A stretch of 64,000 bases of DNA. Origin: Xanthobacteraceae bacterium (GTDB lineage Bacteria; Pseudomonadota; Alphaproteobacteria; Rhizobiales; Xanthobacteraceae). This document shows, piece by piece, positions 34,500 through 43,174 of this stretch. The position numbers were made by a program, and so were the translations under genes. The first letter of the stretch is position 1. Each line of letters starts with the position of its first letter. Under the pieces are notes generated by a model that saw nothing but the letters and a program-made list of their open reading frames with translations, searched no databases and was not told the origin of the DNA. The stretch is taken from positions 868,001-932,000 of the forward strand of contig CP075369.1 in NCBI GenBank assembly GCA_019454205.1. The letters are read 5' to 3'.

Positions 34500-34777
34500 G
34501 AACGGGGGTCCGGTGAGGGCAGTGCAGACGGTATCGGCTTGTATCGTGGCGCAGGCAAGCCGGGAGGAAAAGAGGCCGTTCCGGTTAATGGTTCTGGACG
34601 GCATTACCGGATAGACGGCGTTTTTCGGGGAAGCGCCTTTGACGGGCCGGCTTAGGATTACTGGTCATTCACATCCGTCATCCCTTCGCCATGCTGGAAC
34701 CAATGACGCGCATCGAACGTTCTTGTTCCGGAGCGGGGGCGCGATCTTGCGCGCCGCATTAAGCTGGGAGTTCGCCG

Positions 34778-34951
34778 ATGGCGTTGCTGATCAACATTCT
34801 CGTTACATTCCTGATCGTTATTCTGGTCCTTTATCTCGTGAACATGCTTCCGGTAGACGGGCGCGCGAAGCAGATCATCCGTATCATCGTCATCATTATC
34901 GGTATTCTCTATTTGCTGCGGGCGCTTACCGCGGGTCCGATCATTATCTAG
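34778..34951 (+). CDS. 57-residue membrane protein, Thivi_2564-like
   Basis: ATG 34778 with GGGAG 8 nt upstream, TAG at 34949-34951. Two hydrophobic helices (LINILVTFLIVILVLYLVNM and IRIIVIIIGILYLLRAL) are separated by a short loop LPVDGRAKQ. The pattern fits the Thivi_2564 family of tiny inner-membrane proteins of unknown function. The combination of ribosome-binding site, composition and loop motif supports a real gene. Confidence 0.8.
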   Translation: MALLINILVTFLIVILVLYLVNMLPVDGRAKQIIRIIVIIIGILYLLRALTAGPIII

Positions 34952-35023
34952 CCAATCGAAACGGCTGATAGCCCGCTCCATTCCGATGCGCTATAAGGGT
35001 GCAGGCTTGGAGCGGGGGCAGCC

Positions 35024-35617
35024 ATGTCTGACTCAATCCTTTACCACGAAGCCAATCGCGCATTGCAGGATCGTTTCGGCAGCCGGGGCATTGCAGACCG
35101 GCTGGAAGAACTCGTACGCACTGAATTCAGCGACGACGACCGTTCGTATATCGAAAGCGTGTTCATGTTTTTCATCGCCACCGCCGATGCGGAGGGCAGG
35201 CCCGATTGCTCGTTCAAGGGTGGCCCCCGTGGCTTCGTGCGCGTGACCGGGAAGAACGAACTGGTATTTCCCGACTACGACGGCAACGGCATGTTCAAGA
35301 GCCTCGGCAACATCGACGCCAATCCGAATATCGCGTTGCTGTTCATCGACCTTGAGAAGCCGCGGCGGCTGCGGGTAAACGGCACGGCCTCCGTCAAGCG
35401 CGACGATCCTTTGCTCACTCATACTGCCGGAGCGCAGTTGATCGTCCGCGTCAGCGCCACGGCGATCTTCCCCAATTGCCCGCGCTACATTCCGGCGATG
35501 AAGCTGGAAGCGCCTTCCAAGTATACGCCGGTGGCGGGTGTGATCCCCGAGGAGCCGGTCTGGAAGACATTTCCGGAGTTCAAGGATTTCGTTCCGCCGC
35601 GTCATCCGACGGCGTAA
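35024..35617 (+). CDS. pyridoxamine 5'-phosphate oxidase family protein (flavin/heme-binding fold)
   Basis: 197 residues of split-barrel flavin-binding fold: FMFFIATADAEGRPDCSFKG, then LVFPDYDGNGMFKSLGNI, NPNIALLFIDLEKPRRLRVNG and a C-terminal CPRYIPAMKLEAPSKY segment. Family members bind FMN, F420 or heme and reduce or sequester small molecules; this long form (about 200 residues) is often annotated simply by family. No operon partner. Confidence 0.85.
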   Translation: MSDSILYHEANRALQDRFGSRGIADRLEELVRTEFSDDDRSYIESVFMFFIATADAEGRPDCSFKGGPRGFVRVTGKNELVFPDYDGNGMFKSLGNIDANPNIALLFIDLEKPRRLRVNGTASVKRDDPLLTHTAGAQLIVRVSATAIFPNCPRYIPAMKLEAPSKYTPVAGVIPEEPVWKTFPEFKDFVPPRHPTA

Positions 35618-35760
35618 ATTTATACCGCATTGCAGTTGCGCGGACGTGATTTGCGCGGCCCGCGCGTCGTGCCGTAGACTGGCGGCAACGTATAATTCGG
35701 ATACCGCTTCTTGCCGTCGAGCGCGTTCGCGCGCTCCGGCATGGCGGGGAAAGGCCAGTC

Positions 35761-36849
35761 ATGGCGGACCAGCCGCGCGAAAGCGCGCCCGGACCGCAAC
35801 AGCCGGCGAAATCCGGCCGCAGGCGCCGCCGCAGACGCGGCCGCAGACGTTCCGCGCAAATCCAGCCGCGGCGCGATGCGTTTTATGGCGCGCTCGATCT
35901 CGGCACCAACAACTGCCGCCTGCTGATTGCGCAGCCGACCGGCGATTCCTTTCGCGTGGTCGATGCGTTTTCGAGGATCGTGCGGCTCGGCGAAGGGCTG
36001 TCGCGCACTGGCACGCTCGCGGCGCCGGCAATCGAACGCGCGATTGCCGCGCTGAAGATTTGCGCCGCGAAGCTCTCTGTCCGCAATGTCACCCGTACGC
36101 GCCTCATTGCCACCGAAGCCTGTCGCGCTGCCGTGAACGGCCAGGAATTTCTGAATCGCGTGCAACGGGAAACCGGGCTGTCGCTCGAAATCGTCAACCG
36201 CGAAACGGAAGCGAAGCTTGCCGCCAATTCCTGCGCGCCGCTACTCGACCGCCATGCTTCCGGTGCGATCCTGTTCGACATCGGCGGCGGCTCGTCGGAA
36301 CTGGCATGGCTCGGCAAGGCGGACGATCTGGATGGCGGCCCGCCGGTCGCGCCGGTGCGGGCGTGGGATTCGTTACAGCTCGGCGTGGTGACGCTGGCCG
36401 AAAGACATGGCGGCGAAACGGTGCCGCCGGAAGTATTCGAGGCGATGGTCGAAGAAGTGATGCCCTTGGTCGAGCGCTTCAAGGCAAGCGCGGGCGACGT
36501 TTCGCGCGACGGCCTTTATCTCCTCGGCACGTCCGGCACCGTGACCACGCTTGCCGGCCTGCATCTCGACCTGCCGCGCTACGATCGCCGCCGCGTCGAT
36601 GGTATGTGGATGACTGAATCGGAAGTGACGGTGGTGATGCGGCGTCTTTGCGCGACGACTTATCAGGAGCGTGTCGATAATCCCTGCATAGGCGTGCAGC
36701 GCGCGGACCTTGTGCTCGCGGGTTGCGCGATCCTCGAAGCGATCCGGCGCGTGTTTCCGTGTGAACGCCTGCGCGTGGCCGACCGCGGCCTGCGCGAAGG
36801 GATGCTGGTCGAACTGATGCGCGCCGACGGCGTATGGAGCCGCGCATGA
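35761..36849 (+). CDS. Ppx/GppA-family phosphatase (exopolyphosphatase-like)
   Basis: 362 residues. A basic, low-complexity N-terminus (RRRRRRGRRRSAQIQ, about 20-35) leads into the ASKHA-type ATPase fold: phosphate-1 loop ALDLGTNNCRLLIA, RIVRLGEGLSRTG, a phosphate-2 loop DIGGGSSELAWLG and LGTSGTVTTLAGLHL. It lacks the C-terminal HD-like domain of E. coli Ppx, as do other short alphaproteobacterial members. The gene overlaps rlmE by 4 nt. The fused basic tail may bind RNA or polyphosphate; this is inference. Confidence 0.92.
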   Translation: MADQPRESAPGPQQPAKSGRRRRRRRGRRRSAQIQPRRDAFYGALDLGTNNCRLLIAQPTGDSFRVVDAFSRIVRLGEGLSRTGTLAAPAIERAIAALKICAAKLSVRNVTRTRLIATEACRAAVNGQEFLNRVQRETGLSLEIVNRETEAKLAANSCAPLLDRHASGAILFDIGGGSSELAWLGKADDLDGGPPVAPVRAWDSLQLGVVTLAERHGGETVPPEVFEAMVEEVMPLVERFKASAGDVSRDGLYLLGTSGTVTTLAGLHLDLPRYDRRRVDGMWMTESEVTVVMRRLCATTYQERVDNPCIGVQRADLVLAGCAILEAIRRVFPCERLRVADRGLREGMLVELMRADGVWSRA

Positions 36850-37529
36850 CCCGCGAGAAGACGCCGGACCGGGGCCGCATTCGCGTGCGCGCACGCAGCG
36901 GCCGTTCTCATTCCTCGCGCGGCTGGCTGGAGCGCCAACTCAACGATCCTTATGTGCGAAAGGCGCGCGCGGAAGGCTTCCGCTCGCGCGCTGCATACAA
37001 ACTTCTTGAGATCGACGAGAAGCACAAGCTCCTGAAGCGCGGATTGCGCGTGGTCGATCTCGGCGCGGCGCCCGGTGGCTGGGCGCAGATCGCGGCGGAG
37101 AAGACGGGAAGCGCCGATGGGAAAGGCAAGGTCGTCGCCATCGACCTTCTCGACATCGAGCCGATTGCGGGAGTTGAATTCGCGCAGCTCGATTTTCTTG
37201 ATGAGGACGCGCCGGATCGCTTGAAGGAAATGCTCGGCGGCGAAGCCGATCTCGTGCTCTCCGACATGGCCGCGAATACGACTGGTCACCGCAAGACCGA
37301 TCACCTGAAGATCATCGCATTGGTCGAGGCCGCGGCGGAGTTCGCCAAGGAAGTGCTGGCGCCGGGAGGCGCATTTCTTGCGAAGGTTTTACAAGGCGGC
37401 ACCGAAGGCGATCTGCTCACGATGCTGAAGCGCGACTTCGCAAGCGTGAAGCACATCAAGCCGCCTGCAAGCCGGAAAGACTCCGCCGAACTTTACGTGC
37501 TGGCGACCGGCTTTCGCGGCGCGAAGTAA
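36846..37529 (+). CDS. rlmE: 23S rRNA (uridine-2'-O)-methyltransferase
   Basis: 227 residues. The SAM-binding motif is VVDLGAAPGGWAQIAA, and the catalytic K-D-K-E set is spread over AAYKLLEIDEK, LVLSDMAAN, AKVLQGG and the C-terminal SAELYVLATGF. It methylates U2552 of 23S rRNA. Start at 36846 was chosen for the ATGA overlap with the phosphatase gene. This pairing of a Ppx/GppA phosphatase and rlmE is common in Rhizobiales. Confidence 0.95.
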   Translation: MTREKTPDRGRIRVRARSGRSHSSRGWLERQLNDPYVRKARAEGFRSRAAYKLLEIDEKHKLLKRGLRVVDLGAAPGGWAQIAAEKTGSADGKGKVVAIDLLDIEPIAGVEFAQLDFLDEDAPDRLKEMLGGEADLVLSDMAANTTGHRKTDHLKIIALVEAAAEFAKEVLAPGGAFLAKVLQGGTEGDLLTMLKRDFASVKHIKPPASRKDSAELYVLATGFRGAK

Positions 37530-37545
37530 TCGGAATAAGAAATAA

Positions 37546-38967
37546 TCAGACCTGCGGCCCGCGCTCGCTGTCTTCCGCGGCGGGCGGCGGCGCGGCGACG
37601 AGCGACGCGCCCGCATCCATCGGCAACCTTAGCAGCGCGAAGATCGCCGTGCATGAAATCGCCGCAACGACGAGGAACGCAGGCACGAAATCGCTTGCAA
37701 GGATTTCGTTCGTGCCGCGCCAGAGCCGCATCGATTCCAGCACGATGGCCCCGACCGCGACACCCGCCGAAACCGAAATTTGCTGCGCGACGCTGGTGAA
37801 ACTGGTTGCCTGACTCATGGTGCTGGAGCCGATGTCGGCGAAGGCGAGCGAGTTCAGGCTCGTGAATTGCAGCGAGCGGAAGAAACCGCCGAACAGCAAA
37901 ACCGCGATGATGACGGCGAATGGCGTTGTCGGCGTGAACAGCGCGCTCGACGCGATGAAGGCCGACGCGATCACGGTATTGACCAGCAGCACGCGCTTGA
38001 TGCCGAAGCGCCGCAACACCGGCGCGGCGCTCGCGCGCATTAGAATAGCGCCCGCAGCGCCCGCGAAGGTAAGCAAACCGGATTGCAGCGGCGAGAACCC
38101 GAATCCGATCTGGAACATCAAGGGCAACAGGAAGGGGATCGCGCCGATGCCGATGCGGAACAGCGACCCGCCGACTACGCTGGCCCGGAACGTCGGCACC
38201 GAAAGCAACTTCAGATCGAGGACAGGAGCGGGCGCGTTCCTCGCATGGCGCACATAGAAATACATGATGACCGCGCCGCCGAACAAAAGGCTCAGCGAAA
38301 ACCACACCGGCAGCAGCTCCTGTCCCACCGTGGTCAGCCCGAAGGCGAGGCCCGACAAACCAAGTCCCGACAGGATGAAGCCTTTGACGTCCAGCGGCGG
38401 CACGTTGTCCTCGCGGATATCCTCGATGTATTTCGTCGCAAGCCAGAAGCCGATGATGCCGATGGGAATGTTGATCCAGAAAATCCAGCGCCAGTGGAAA
38501 TAGGTGGCGATGAAGCCGCCGAGCGGCGGGCCTACCATCGGCCCGATCAGCGCAGGCACCACGAGCCATGCCAGCGCGGAAACCAGTTCGTGCTTCGGGA
38601 TCAGGCGCAGGATCACCAGCCGCCCGACCGGCGTCATCATCGCGCCGCCCATGCCCTGAATGACCCGGTACAGCACCAGGTCGGGCAGGCCGGCCGCGAA
38701 GCCACAAGCCAGCGAACCGAGCGTGAAGACCACGATAGCCGCGCGGAACACCGTGCGCGCGCCGAACTTGTCCGCCATCCAGCCGGAAATGGGGATGAAC
38801 ACCGCGAGCGAGAGCAGGTAGGAGGTCAGCGCCAGCTTCAGCGCGATGGGGTCCACCTGCAGGTCGCGCGAGATGGCGGGGAGCGCGGTGGCGATCACGG
38901 TCGCGTCCACGTTCTCCATGAAGAGCGCGGTGGCGACGATCAGCGGAACGAGGATCTGGCGGCGCAT
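37546..38967 (-). CDS. MFS transporter, DHA2 (EmrB/QacA) drug:H+ antiporter family
   Basis: 473 residues and about 14 transmembrane helices. Motifs: FMENVDATVIATALPAISRDL (helix 1), GWMADKFGARTVFRAAI (motif A), LVLYRVIQGMGGAMMTPVGRL (motif B) and GPMVGPPLGGFIATYFHWRWIF (motif C, antiporter signature). The C-terminal tail is polar and proline-rich. Encoded alone and convergent with rlmE. Substrate unknown. Confidence 0.93.
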   Translation of the reverse strand: MRRQILVPLIVATALFMENVDATVIATALPAISRDLQVDPIALKLALTSYLLSLAVFIPISGWMADKFGARTVFRAAIVVFTLGSLACGFAAGLPDLVLYRVIQGMGGAMMTPVGRLVILRLIPKHELVSALAWLVVPALIGPMVGPPLGGFIATYFHWRWIFWINIPIGIIGFWLATKYIEDIREDNVPPLDVKGFILSGLGLSGLAFGLTTVGQELLPVWFSLSLLFGGAVIMYFYVRHARNAPAPVLDLKLLSVPTFRASVVGGSLFRIGIGAIPFLLPLMFQIGFGFSPLQSGLLTFAGAAGAILMRASAAPVLRRFGIKRVLLVNTVIASAFIASSALFTPTTPFAVIIAVLLFGGFFRSLQFTSLNSLAFADIGSSTMSQATSFTSVAQQISVSAGVAVGAIVLESMRLWRGTNEILASDFVPAFLVVAAISCTAIFALLRLPMDAGASLVAAPPPAAEDSERGPQV

Positions 38968-39097
38968 GGGTGGGGCGATTCCGGCGGCAAGGGATAGCCT
39001 TGCTTGGTGGCTGCGTCATCCCCGCTTGCGTGATGCTGCCTTGCGGAACCGTCAGTACCCCCTATGTGTTAGCGCGGGGCAGAGGAGGCTCCCTTAG

Positions 39098-39346
39098 ATG
39101 ATCTATGTGATCGCATTTTTCCTTCCGCCGCTGGCGCTCCTGTTCAACGGGCAGCCTTTTGCCGCGATCTTTACGGCGGTCATCTGGCCAATCTGCTTCT
39201 TCTTCGGCTTCTTCTCGCCGGCGGTCTGGCTGATCCCTTCGGCCATCGCCATCGTCGCCATCGCGGTCCGCAACGATTCCCGCCGCCATCAGGAGATGGT
39301 GGATGCCGTGAAGCGCCATGGCCCTCCGCCGGGCTGGCAGCCGTAA
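39098..39346 (+). CDS. small YqaE/Pmp3-like membrane protein
   Basis: 82 residues. Two hydrophobic helices (IYVIAFFLPPLALLF and IWPICFFFGFFSPAVWLIPSA) joined by NGQPFAA, then a short charged C-terminus. The PPLAL...G.P...A.. pattern resembles the Pmp3/YqaE stress-response family. AGGAGG precedes the ATG. Monocistronic. Confidence 0.7.
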   Translation: MIYVIAFFLPPLALLFNGQPFAAIFTAVIWPICFFFGFFSPAVWLIPSAIAIVAIAVRNDSRRHQEMVDAVKRHGPPPGWQP

Positions 39347-39453
39347 GCCACGCCTTACAGCGGAACTCCCGGCGGAACTCAGGTCGCGCCCGTGTGATTA
39401 GCCTCTCGCGGGCGTGATTTCTGTGTAACGGGGGACGGCGCTAGGGTTTGCGC

Positions 39454-39888
39454 ATGCAAGCCCAGATACCCACCGTTCCGCGCAAGAGCTACCTCATTCC
39501 GGGGCAAATCCTGATCGCGCTCGCAACGGCTGGCCTGCTGATCTGGCTGGTGTTCTGGGCGCAACGCGGCTGGCAACATGGTGGCATCCAGTTGCTTGCG
39601 CTGTTCTCCGTAATTCTGGTGCAGACGTTTGCCAGCGCGCTCTATTACGCGCGAAAGCTGCACCGGCAATTCCCCGGCCTCTATACGCTCGCAGAAAAAT
39701 ACACGCTCCTCGTTCAGTCCTATGGATCGGAAGCGCTCGACAGCATTGCCGAGCCTTCGTTCAAAGCCGCGTTCGCGGAGGAGAGCAGGCGCTATCGCCG
39801 CATTTGCAACGTGATCGGCTACATCGCGATCGGATTCATGATCTGGGTCTACGCGCATCATTTCTCCGGCAGCAACACGCTGTTCTGA
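39454..39888 (+). CDS. hypothetical membrane protein
   Basis: 144 residues from ATG 39454 (AGGG 7 nt upstream). Two N-terminal helices (GQILIALATAGLLIWLVFWA and LLALFSVILVQTFASALYYA), a soluble middle with aromatic and charged residues, and a third helix near the end (VIGYIAIGFMIWVYAHHF). No family recognised. The following 272 bp up to the tetR gene are AT-richer and hold no supported gene. Confidence 0.65.
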   Translation: MQAQIPTVPRKSYLIPGQILIALATAGLLIWLVFWAQRGWQHGGIQLLALFSVILVQTFASALYYARKLHRQFPGLYTLAEKYTLLVQSYGSEALDSIAEPSFKAAFAEESRRYRRICNVIGYIAIGFMIWVYAHHFSGSNTLF

Positions 39889-40160
39889 GCCGCCTCGTCA
39901 AACTTAGGGATTTGCGCCGTAAGAATCCGGCATTTTGACCGGATCGAAACAGGGCGACTTCTTTCTACCCCTCGCCAGTGGCTGTGCGAACCGGGACAAT
40001 TTCTTCACGACGAGAGGCCGGGAGCCGGGCAGTTCCTCCGCTGGTTTCCGCCGCCCATGCATGTGCCTGAACGCGCGGCTCTGTCGCGATAGTTTTTCAA
40101 ACAGCAAGCAGCATTCCGCATTCTCGGCAAATGCCGCCATCACCGCAGCCGCAGCCTTGG

Positions 40161-40793
40161 TCACGCGGCCGACTTTACAAAGCTCACCATCATTCTTGTA
40201 AGCGCTTCTTCCACTTCGTGACGTTGGATGTTGTGGGTTCCTCCAGCAATGAAGCCACGCATCACGCCGTGAAACGCATAGGTCAGCACGAAAGCATCTG
40301 CCTGCCGAACTTTGATCGGCGCGTTCTTGGTAGTAACTCCCTGCGACGCGAGCATCGCCGTCATCATTTGAATGAGCGCGTTGAGCCGCGTGCCCGGTCC
40401 GCGCGAGAGTGAATACTCCAGCAGAATTCGATGAACGTCCCGGCGGCCGCCGTAGCTGCTCAGCACGGCGCTTACCAGCGCTGGAATCCGTCCGCCGAGA
40501 ACATCGGGCGGCGCTGTTTTGATTGCTTCCATCACTCGCGCACCAAGACCGCCCATTTCGCGGTCGATCAGTTCTTTAAGAATGGCCTGCTTGTCATCGA
40601 AGTACTGATACAGCGTGCCGATGCTCACGCCGGCCTTCTCTGCGATCGCGTTTGTGGTCAGGGCTTCCACACTTCCCGCTCTTTCGATGAGGCGCATGGC
40701 GGCTTCCAATATGAGTTCGATCTTCTCCAGCGAGCGTTTTTGTTGCGGCTTTCGACGAGTAATAGCCTGATTTGCTTTGCTTTTTTTCGGCAT
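40161..40793 (-). CDS. TetR-family transcriptional regulator
   Basis: 210 residues from ATG 40793 (GGAGG 6 nt upstream). The HTH occupies about residues 18-64: RSLEKIELILEAAMRLIE, then TTNAIAEKAGVSIGTLYQYFDDKQAIL, the classical TetR signature. The C-terminal ligand domain is of the AcrR type. It is divergent from the alpha/beta hydrolase gene, and a perfect palindrome in the shared intergenic region (40825-40839) is its likely operator, so it probably represses itself and the hydrolase. Confidence 0.92.
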   Translation of the reverse strand: MPKKSKANQAITRRKPQQKRSLEKIELILEAAMRLIERAGSVEALTTNAIAEKAGVSIGTLYQYFDDKQAILKELIDREMGGLGARVMEAIKTAPPDVLGGRIPALVSAVLSSYGGRRDVHRILLEYSLSRGPGTRLNALIQMMTAMLASQGVTTKNAPIKVRQADAFVLTYAFHGVMRGFIAGGTHNIQRHEVEEALTRMMVSFVKSAA

Positions 40794-40824
40794 TCGGTGC
40801 CTCCGGAAACGCGAGTATTAAAAC

Positions 40825-40839
40825 ATGAGTATTGCTCAT
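40825..40839. promoter_or_regulatory. candidate TetR operator
   Basis: ATGAG-TATTG-CTCAT, a perfect 5-bp inverted repeat with a 5-base spacer, in the divergent region between tetR and the hydrolase, 32 bases from the regulator's start codon and 71 from ATG 40910. The position suits control of both genes. Confidence 0.55.
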
Positions 40840-40895
40840 ATTACAGCGTCAGCGGCGTTCGGCAATCGGGCTGACGGCGGGAAATGGAGGGGAAA

Positions 40896-42139
40896 ATGAA
40901 TAGACGACGATGTTGTTGAGTAGTGCGAGTGTTGCTGCCGTTGCGCTGGTTGCCGCCACCGCTAATGCACAGACGAAAGAAGAAAAGCGCCCCGATCAGC
41001 GGCTGGGGACCAAATACCGCTTCGATGATCCGGATATGGATTTGTTTTTCGTGGCGGCGCTGGGCTGGGGACCAACCGGCGGGCTGGATATCGGACAGGC
41101 GTTCTACGTGGCTTCGCAGATCAAGGACGGCGATGCCGATAGTTGGGTGCAGGCTTTCTCGAATTACGGCGATCTCCTGAATAAGCAGGCAGACGAGTGG
41201 AAGGTGCGCGGATGGAAGCGCGCGGCCGCCGAGACGAGGCTCAAGGCCTTCGCAAGCTACCGCTCTGCCTGGCAGTTCGCTGGCCCGACCGATGTGTTCA
41301 AGTCGCTGTTCGCGAAACACAAGGCCGCATTTGGCGCGGCGATGGCAGAACTTGAATTGCCTGCGTCGTTCTTTCAGGTGCCGTACAAGGGCAAGCAGTT
41401 GCCGGGCGTGTTCTATCAGAACCCGAACAAGTCGGCGCCGGTCGTGCTGGTCGTTGGCGGTGCGGACACGTGCATGGAAGATCTGTTCCTGACGGTTGGC
41501 CGCAGCTTTTTCGACCGCGGCTATTCGGTCGCGCTCGTCGACCTGCCTGGGCAGGGCATCACGCAGGCTGAAGGCTTGCATTGGGAAGTGGAAGCCGAGA
41601 AGCCGGTTTCTGCGACCGTCGATCTCCTGATCGAGCGCTTCGGTGCGAAGCCGGGACGCATTGCGATGATCGGCATGAGCCTCGGCGGATACTTCGCGGC
41701 ACGCGCAGCCGGCTACGAAAAGCGTTTCGCAACCGTGATCGCGAGCACGCCGTTCCCAAGCCCGGCGCAACTGTTCTCTCTCTCGGCACAGTCGGCGATG
41801 AGTGAGAAGCAAACGCCTTCGCAAGCCGCGACCCGCAGCCGTCAGGTTACGTTCTGGAAGATCGGAGCGAAGATGGCGCAGGATTTCCTGCAGCTTTCGT
41901 CCGGGATGAATGCGGACCCGAAGCTGGTAAGCGTGCCGTTTCTTTCTGTTCTTGGCGGCGGCGACTCGCCGGTGTTCGCGGCGCAGGCGAGAGGCTGGCA
42001 CCGCGACATTCTATCGGAGCGCAAGCGTTTCGTGCTGCTCGATGCCGCTTCCGGCGCGGACGGACATGTGCAGGTCAATAATCGCCTGCGTCTCGTACAG
42101 GAAAGCGTCGGCTGGATGGATGAAATCTTCGCTTCGTGA
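40896..42139 (+). pseudogene. alpha/beta hydrolase with apparent frameshift in the Tat signal (or a gene starting at 40910)
   Basis: From ATG 40910 an ORF of 409 residues runs to 42139: a signal-like stretch (LLSSASVAAVALVAATANAQ), then an alpha/beta-hydrolase domain with nucleophile motif GMSLGGY, VVGGADTCMEDLF and VALVDLPGQG, as in FrsA/dihydropseudooxynicotine-hydrolase-like enzymes. The well-placed ribosome-binding site GGAGGGG (40886-40892) instead serves ATG 40896, which reads MNRRR and then hits a stop. Restoring one base after CGA-CGA gives MNRRRxLLSSASVAAVAL, a textbook twin-arginine signal. Either a one-base deletion disrupted export, or the assembly has an error. The body of the gene is intact. 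Confidence 0.75.
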
Positions 42140-42156
42140 ACCGGAGCGGAAAACAG

Positions 42157-42195
42157 ACAGGCTTCGCTTCATCGCGAAGCCTGTTTTATTTTGTC
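42157..42195 (+). terminator. intrinsic terminator of the hydrolase gene
   Basis: ACAGGCTTCGC (42157-42167) pairs perfectly with GCGAAGCCTGT (42174-42184) around a 6-base loop and is followed by TTTATTTTGTCTT. It lies 18 bases after the hydrolase stop. Confidence 0.9.
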
Positions 42196-42285
42196 TTAAG
42201 CCATCCTCGCGTGGGGGTGCCTCGGTCACGAAACCAAGTGCCACCCACACTTGTCGCAGTCATCTGCCTGTCGTAATAAGTCGAT

Positions 42286-42657
42286 ATGTCGAGAATTATG
42301 GACAAGAAAGCGGTAATCGAAGGTTTCTCCGCGCTGGCGCAGGACACGCGGCTGACCGCGTTCCGGTATCTGGTGAATTGCTCGCCGAAGGGGAGGAACG
42401 CGGGCGAGGTCGCGCGGCACTGCAAGGTGCCTCACAACACCATGTCCACGCACCTCGCCATTCTCGAACGCGCAGGGTTGGTCGATTCCGAAAAGGCAGG
42501 ACGGGAAGTGATCTACTCCGCCGACATTTCCGGCCTGCGCGGTCTGGTCAATTATCTCGCCAAGGGCTGTTGCGGCGGCCGCCCGAAAATTTGCGGCGAA
42601 GTATTTGCGGGCGCCACCTGCGCGCCCGCGCGGAAAACGGAGCGTCTGCGTGGATAA
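42286..42657 (+). CDS. arsR: ArsR-family metalloregulator of the arsenic operon
   Basis: 123 residues; ATG 42298 (MDKKAVIEGF) is an alternative start. Winged helix: DTRLTAFRYLVNCSP, GEVARHCKVPHNTMSTHLAILERAGLV and REVIYSADISGL. The C-terminal part has Cys residues at GCCGGRPKICGE and GATCAP, likely the As(III) site of this subgroup (C-terminal CCGG... type), rather than the helix-3 site. It overlaps arsC by 8 nt. Expected to repress the operon until arsenite binds. Confidence 0.9.
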   Translation: MSRIMDKKAVIEGFSALAQDTRLTAFRYLVNCSPKGRNAGEVARHCKVPHNTMSTHLAILERAGLVDSEKAGREVIYSADISGLRGLVNYLAKGCCGGRPKICGEVFAGATCAPARKTERLRG

Positions 42658-43174
42658 GCCTTACAACGTATTGTTTCTGTGCACGCACAATTCGGCGCGC
42701 TCGGTGATCGCGGAAGCGATCATGAACAGGATCGGCGCCGGCAAATTCGTGGCCTACAGCGCGGGCAGCCAGCCGCGCGGCGCGATCAATCCGAATACGC
42801 TCAATCTGCTGAACAAGCTCGGCTACGATACGAGCAACTTCCGCTCGAAATCGTGGGACGAATTCGCGAAGCCGGGCGCGCCCGAAATCGACTTCATCTT
42901 CACCGTCTGCGACGACGCGGCGGGAGAGGTTTGCCCGGTCTGGCCGGGAAAACCGCTGACCGCGCATTGGGGCGTGGCCGATCCTTCCGCGGTGAAGGGA
43001 AGCGAACTCGAAGTCGCGCTCGCGTTTCAGGAAGCCTATCGGCTGCTGTATCGCCGCATCCAACTGTTCGCGGCGCTGCCCATTCGCGGGCTGGATACGA
43101 TGACGCTGAAGGCGCGGCTGCGCGCGATCGGCCGCGAAGAGGGCGCGACCGAAAAAGCAATGAGTGCGACGTGA
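42650..43174 (+). CDS. arsC: arsenate reductase, low-molecular-weight phosphatase (thioredoxin-coupled) type
   Basis: 174 residues from GTG 42650 (GGAG 7 nt upstream). P-loop CTHNSARS (nucleophile Cys11) follows NVLFL; further Cys are seen in VCDDAAGEVCP, and DPSAVKGSE matches the conserved Asp loop. Reduces As(V) to As(III) in the cytoplasm. It overlaps arsR by 8 nt and the aquaporin gene by 4 nt (GTGA), so the three form a coupled operon. The C-terminus (ALPIRGLDTMTLKARL) is typical of rhizobial forms. Confidence 0.92.
   Translation: MDKPYNVLFLCTHNSARSVIAEAIMNRIGAGKFVAYSAGSQPRGAINPNTLNLLNKLGYDTSNFRSKSWDEFAKPGAPEIDFIFTVCDDAAGEVCPVWPGKPLTAHWGVADPSAVKGSELEVALAFQEAYRLLYRRIQLFAALPIRGLDTMTLKARLRAIGREEGATEKAMSAT

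Noticed and set aside
37493..39019. 508-residue frame overlapping the MFS gene on the same strand
   Set aside because: The other frame encodes a full DHA2 transporter with all motifs; this one has no membrane helices.
39904..40164. 86-residue frame after tetR with a GTGA overlap
   Set aside because: The overlap looked like coupling, but the translated sequence has no hydrophobic core or motif and the region shares repeat-like words with another gap.
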